Shown piece by piece: positions 5,447-7,397 of a stretch of 7,397 nucleotides of DNA. Below the pieces are notes generated by a model, which made no database searches, had not been told where the DNA came from, and saw only the letters and a list, made by a program, of their open reading frames with translations. The stretch is from Chloroflexota bacterium (GTDB lineage Bacteria; Chloroflexota; Dormibacteria; Dormibacterales; Dormibacteraceae). The DNA lies in NCBI GenBank assembly GCA_005879675.1, contig VBJE01000092.1, forward strand, positions 1-7,397, given 5' to 3'. Position numbers and translations under genes: made by a program. Numbering within the stretch: the stretch's first letter is position 1; the number at the start of each line of letters is the position of its first letter.

Positions 5447-5474
5447 GTCCAGTTCCGGTTTCAGGGAGTAAGCG

Positions 5475-6293
5475 ATGAGCGTTCCAGCGATCGAGATCCA
5501 GGGGGTGAGGAAGGCGTTCCGCCGCCGCGAGCGCGAAGCGGGCGCGCCCTGGTGGAAGCGGGAGTGGAAGGAGAAGGTGGCGCTCCACGAGCTGGACCTG
5601 GCCGTCGTGCCGGGCGGGATCACGGGCATCCTCGGGCCGAACGGAAGCGGCAAGTCAACCCTCATCCGGATCCTCGGCACACTCTTGACGCCCGACTCGG
5701 GCACGGCGCGAGTGTTCGGCTGGGACGTTGTGAAAGAGGCGCTCGAGGTGCGGACCCACGTCAACCGCGTCTCCGTCGAGGCCGCCTTCTTCAAGGAGCT
5801 CAGCCCCTGGGAGAACATGGTCTACGCGGCGCGCCTGTACGGCAACGTCCGCCGCGGCACGCGCAGGCGCGTGCTCGAGGTCCTCGAGCTGCTCGGCCTG
5901 CCTCGCGACGTCATCGACCAGCCCATGAAGCAGCTGTCGCGCGGCCAGCAGCAGAAGGTGGCGATCGCCCGCAGCTTCCTGACCGCGCCTTCCCTCTTGC
6001 TGATGGACGAACCGACCACGGGGCTCGATCCCCGGTCCAAGAAGGAGGTGCAGGCAGTGTTGGAGACGCTTCGCGCGGAGCGTGAGATCACGGTCCTGAT
6101 CTGCACGCACGACATGGACGAGGCGGCGGCGCTCTGCGAGCGCGTCCTGATGATGGACGGTGGGCGCGTCCTGGCCGACGGCAGCCCCGCAGAGCTGTGC
6201 CGCGAGCACGGCGGCGCGACCCTCGAGGACGTGTTCATGCACCTGACGGGCAAGAGGCTCGAGGCCGAAGAGGCGGAGGAGGTGGCCCGATGA
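5475..6293 (+). CDS. ABC-2-type exporter, ATP-binding subunit (DrrA-like)
   Basis: This 272-residue cytosolic ATPase powers the permease encoded immediately downstream; DrrA-like pairs export drugs, lipids or polysaccharides. Seen in order: a basic, Trp-rich insertion at 16-34 after the first strand, Walker A GPNGSGKST (54-62), signature LSRGQ (154-158), Walker B LLLMDE (174-179), D-loop GLD (183-185) and switch His212 in CTHD. The signature has Arg156 where Gly is usual. The expected Q-loop glutamine is absent: the segment RVSVEAAFFKELSPWENM (98-115) has Val101 at that position. The start ATG is well supported by GGGAG at 5464-5468, six bases away. The stop overlaps the permease start (ATGA), so the two are translationally coupled. 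Expression is probably controlled by the upstream leader and terminator. The transported substrate cannot be told from sequence. Confidence 0.93.
   Translation: MSVPAIEIQGVRKAFRRREREAGAPWWKREWKEKVALHELDLAVVPGGITGILGPNGSGKSTLIRILGTLLTPDSGTARVFGWDVVKEALEVRTHVNRVSVEAAFFKELSPWENMVYAARLYGNVRRGTRRRVLEVLELLGLPRDVIDQPMKQLSRGQQQKVAIARSFLTAPSLLLMDEPTTGLDPRSKKEVQAVLETLRAEREITVLICTHDMDEAAALCERVLMMDGGRVLADGSPAELCREHGGATLEDVFMHLTGKRLEAEEAEEVAR
6275..6282 (+). promoter_or_regulatory. Ribosome binding site that fixes the permease start
   Basis: GGAGGAGG inside the end of the ATPase gene lies seven bases before the ATG at 6290. It selects that ATG over the longer open frame beginning at 6197, whose first 31 codons are an Arg/Gly-rich shadow of the ATPase gene. 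Confidence 0.75.
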
Positions 6294-7153
6294 CGGTCGA
6301 GGTGCGACGGTCCATCCGGCGCCTCGGCGCCGGATATTCAGAGATGAGCGCCCTGATCGGCTTCGCCGAGCGCCAGCTGTACGTCTACAAGCGCTACTGG
6401 GTCTGGGAGATCGTCTGGCTCTTCTACAGCATCGTCAGCGTCCTCTCCATCGGCTTTCTCGCCTCGGGCCTGGACACGATGGGAGCGGGGAGCGGGGGCT
6501 TCGACCTGCACCGGGCGCAGCTCTACCTGCTCATCGGCGCGTTGCTGTGGGGTTACCTGTCGCTCGTGTTCATGGAGGCGGCCTACGCGATCGCCTGGGA
6601 GCGATGGGAAGGCACGATCGAGTACACGTTCATGGCACCGGTGCGGCGCGTGACCCACCTGATGGGCATCTGCCTGTTCGCCATCGGGTACGGCCTGGCG
6701 CGCACCTTCATCGTCCTGCTGGTCGCGGTCGCGATCTTCGACATCGACTTCTCGCACGCGAACATCGGCGGTGCCCTGTTCGTGCTCGGGGCGTCGATCG
6801 TGCCCCTGATCGGGCTCGCCATCCTGACGTCCGTCCTGCCGCTGCTTTCGCCGCAGAAGGGAGAGCAGATGTCGTTTGCCGTCCAGGGCTTCATGCTCCT
6901 GGTCTCGGGTGTCTACTACCCGCTGAGCGTGCTTCCCGCGCCGCTGCAGGTGGCGGGCGCGATCAGCCCTCTCACGTACGCCCTGGCCGGCATGCGGCGC
7001 AGTCTTCTCGAGGGCGCTGGAGTGGGGGAGCAGATCCCCACCGCCGCCCTGCTCGTGGCCATGGGCGTGGTCCTCGTCCCGGCCGGGATCGTGGTCTTCG
7101 GCTGGGCGGAGAGGCGCGCCAAGAGCCTCGGGCTGCTCAAACGAAGCGGGTAA
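6290..7153 (+). CDS. ABC-2-type exporter, permease subunit
   Basis: The 287-residue integral membrane protein is the channel half of the exporter. Six membrane segments can be placed by hydrophobicity: about 38-59, 77-102, 124-150, 159-186, 196-216 and 251-272. Family marks are the cytosolic ERWEGTIEYTFMAPVRR (104-120), which corresponds to the ERERGTLE...TP coupling region of ABC-2 permeases, and the late SGVYYPLSVLP...ISPLTYALAGMR (206-236) typical of DrrB/NodJ-like proteins. The N-terminus is a ~35-residue cytosolic, Arg-containing helix; the C-terminus is short and basic. The start overlaps the ATPase stop as ATGA, preceded by GGAGGAGG. With one ATPase and one permease gene, the working transporter is probably a dimer of each. 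No terminator is visible after its stop. Confidence 0.92.
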   Translation: MTVEVRRSIRRLGAGYSEMSALIGFAERQLYVYKRYWVWEIVWLFYSIVSVLSIGFLASGLDTMGAGSGGFDLHRAQLYLLIGALLWGYLSLVFMEAAYAIAWERWEGTIEYTFMAPVRRVTHLMGICLFAIGYGLARTFIVLLVAVAIFDIDFSHANIGGALFVLGASIVPLIGLAILTSVLPLLSPQKGEQMSFAVQGFMLLVSGVYYPLSVLPAPLQVAGAISPLTYALAGMRRSLLEGAGVGEQIPTAALLVAMGVVLVPAGIVVFGWAERRAKSLGLLKRSG

Positions 7154-7321
7154 AGAGAAGTAAGCAACCGACGGCTGCCGGGTGAGCCTGTTACCAAACT
7201 AATGTTCGGCGCTATCACATTCCCATGCCGCATGTAGTAGGCCTAGACCCTTCGACCCCTAGATATTGGCCCGCTCATCCGAGCTAGCCGTTTGGGCGGT
7301 CCAGATCTAGTGGTAAAGGTA
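7154..7321. other. Intergenic region with clustered CTAG sites
   Basis: No gene or tRNA is recognisable here. The tetranucleotide CTAG, usually scarce in GC-rich bacterial DNA, occurs four times in 68 bases (7243, 7259, 7284, 7307). A 6-base complementarity CTAGAT/ATCTAG links 7259-7264 with 7305-7310. Base composition is visibly less GC-rich than in the genes. The segment may carry regulatory sites for the promoter that follows. Confidence 0.4.
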
Positions 7322-7350
7322 TTGACAGGCCCAACCGGCGCTGTTACGGT
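7322..7350 (+). promoter_or_regulatory. Near-consensus sigma-70 promoter
   Basis: A perfect -35 TTGACA (7322-7327), a 17-base spacer and TACGGT (7345-7350, TANNNT) form a strong promoter. TG at 7342-7343 adds an extended -10 element. The expected transcription start near 7357 would give a leader of about 30 bases to the GTG at 7386. Confidence 0.7.
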
Positions 7351-7385
7351 CTGCGGCGAATCGCGGTGATCAGTGGGGAGAAGTG

Positions 7386-7397
7386 GTGAATCCGGCA
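7386..7397 (+). CDS. Start of a gene cut by the right edge
   Basis: A GTG at 7386 follows GGGGAG (7375-7380) with a 5-base gap, downstream of a strong promoter. Only four codons are inside the window (Met-Asn-Pro-Ala), so nothing can be said of the product. A GTG at 7383 is in the same frame but too close to the ribosome site. Confidence 0.5.

Larger units (their letters stand above)
5244..5474 (+). promoter_or_regulatory. Riboswitch- or attenuator-like leader of the ABC exporter operon, class unknown
   Basis: This is an untranslated leader of about 230 bases. In order it shows: hairpin 5247-5254/5259-5266 (8 bp with one G-T); segment ACGGTCTT at 5284-5291; a long hairpin with outer stem 5294-5302/5337-5345 (9 bp) and inner stem 5315-5321/5329-5335 (7 bp, loop GACAAGG); a small hairpin around 5366-5376; then the terminator at 5404-5446 and the ATPase ribosome site GGGAG at 5464-5468. 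Segment 5284-5291 can pair over 8 bp (one G-T) with 5404-5411, the left arm of the terminator. That pairing would close a multi-helix domain like a P1 stem and block the terminator. The design implies signal-dependent read-through. I recognise no known class. It could instead be a free-standing small RNA of about 200 bases. Confidence 0.5.

Noticed and set aside
7290..7365. tRNA-like stretch (TAGTGGTAAAGG)
   Set aside because: No T-arm GTTCGA-type sequence or acceptor stem could be matched, and a perfect promoter occupies the same bases.

Overview
The window is a 7.4-kb piece of a GC-rich bacterial chromosome with dense, mostly short-spaced genes. GTG and TTG starts are frequent. Several genes carry a -10-like hexamer 6 to 8 bases before the start codon and no Shine-Dalgarno sequence, which suggests leaderless mRNAs. 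The gene set is an alkyltransferase-like protein, an F420/PPOX-type flavin protein, a DUF1801 protein, oligopeptidase B, a lone receiver and a DrrAB-like exporter. Together with the base composition this suits a soil actinobacterium or a Chloroflexota/Dormibacterota-type lineage; that placement is inference, because there is no rRNA or other marker gene here.

Layout. Positions 1-307 hold no convincing gene but are rich in inverted repeats; the last ~80 bases look like a folded leader of the DEAD-box RNA helicase at 308-1528. Next comes a small alkyltransferase-like DNA-damage sensor (1553-1819, +), convergent with a PPOX/F420-type split-barrel protein (1848-2270, -). That gene is divergent from a DUF1801 protein (2287-2667, +), which is followed at once by oligopeptidase B (2691-4766, +). 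Oligopeptidase B contains a compact double-hairpin palindromic repeat inside its reading frame (4019-4061). A stand-alone CheY-like receiver (4790-5185, -) follows.

The receiver is divergent from a two-gene ABC-2 exporter operon: ATPase 5475-6293 and permease 6290-7153, with an ATGA overlap. The roughly 230-base leader of this operon is the most interesting part of the window. It has a sigma-70-like promoter (5208-5237), several hairpins, a strong intrinsic terminator just before the ATPase gene (5404-5446), and an upstream 8-base segment (5284-5291) that can pair with the left arm of the terminator. This is the architecture of a riboswitch or attenuator. I cannot assign it to a known class; a 22-codon leader ORF inside it offers a ribosome-mediated alternative.

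The window ends with a near-consensus promoter (7322-7350), a Shine-Dalgarno sequence and the first four codons of another gene (7386-7397). Apart from the exporter operon and possibly the DUF1801/oligopeptidase pair, the genes look like independent housekeeping or stress units rather than one pathway.
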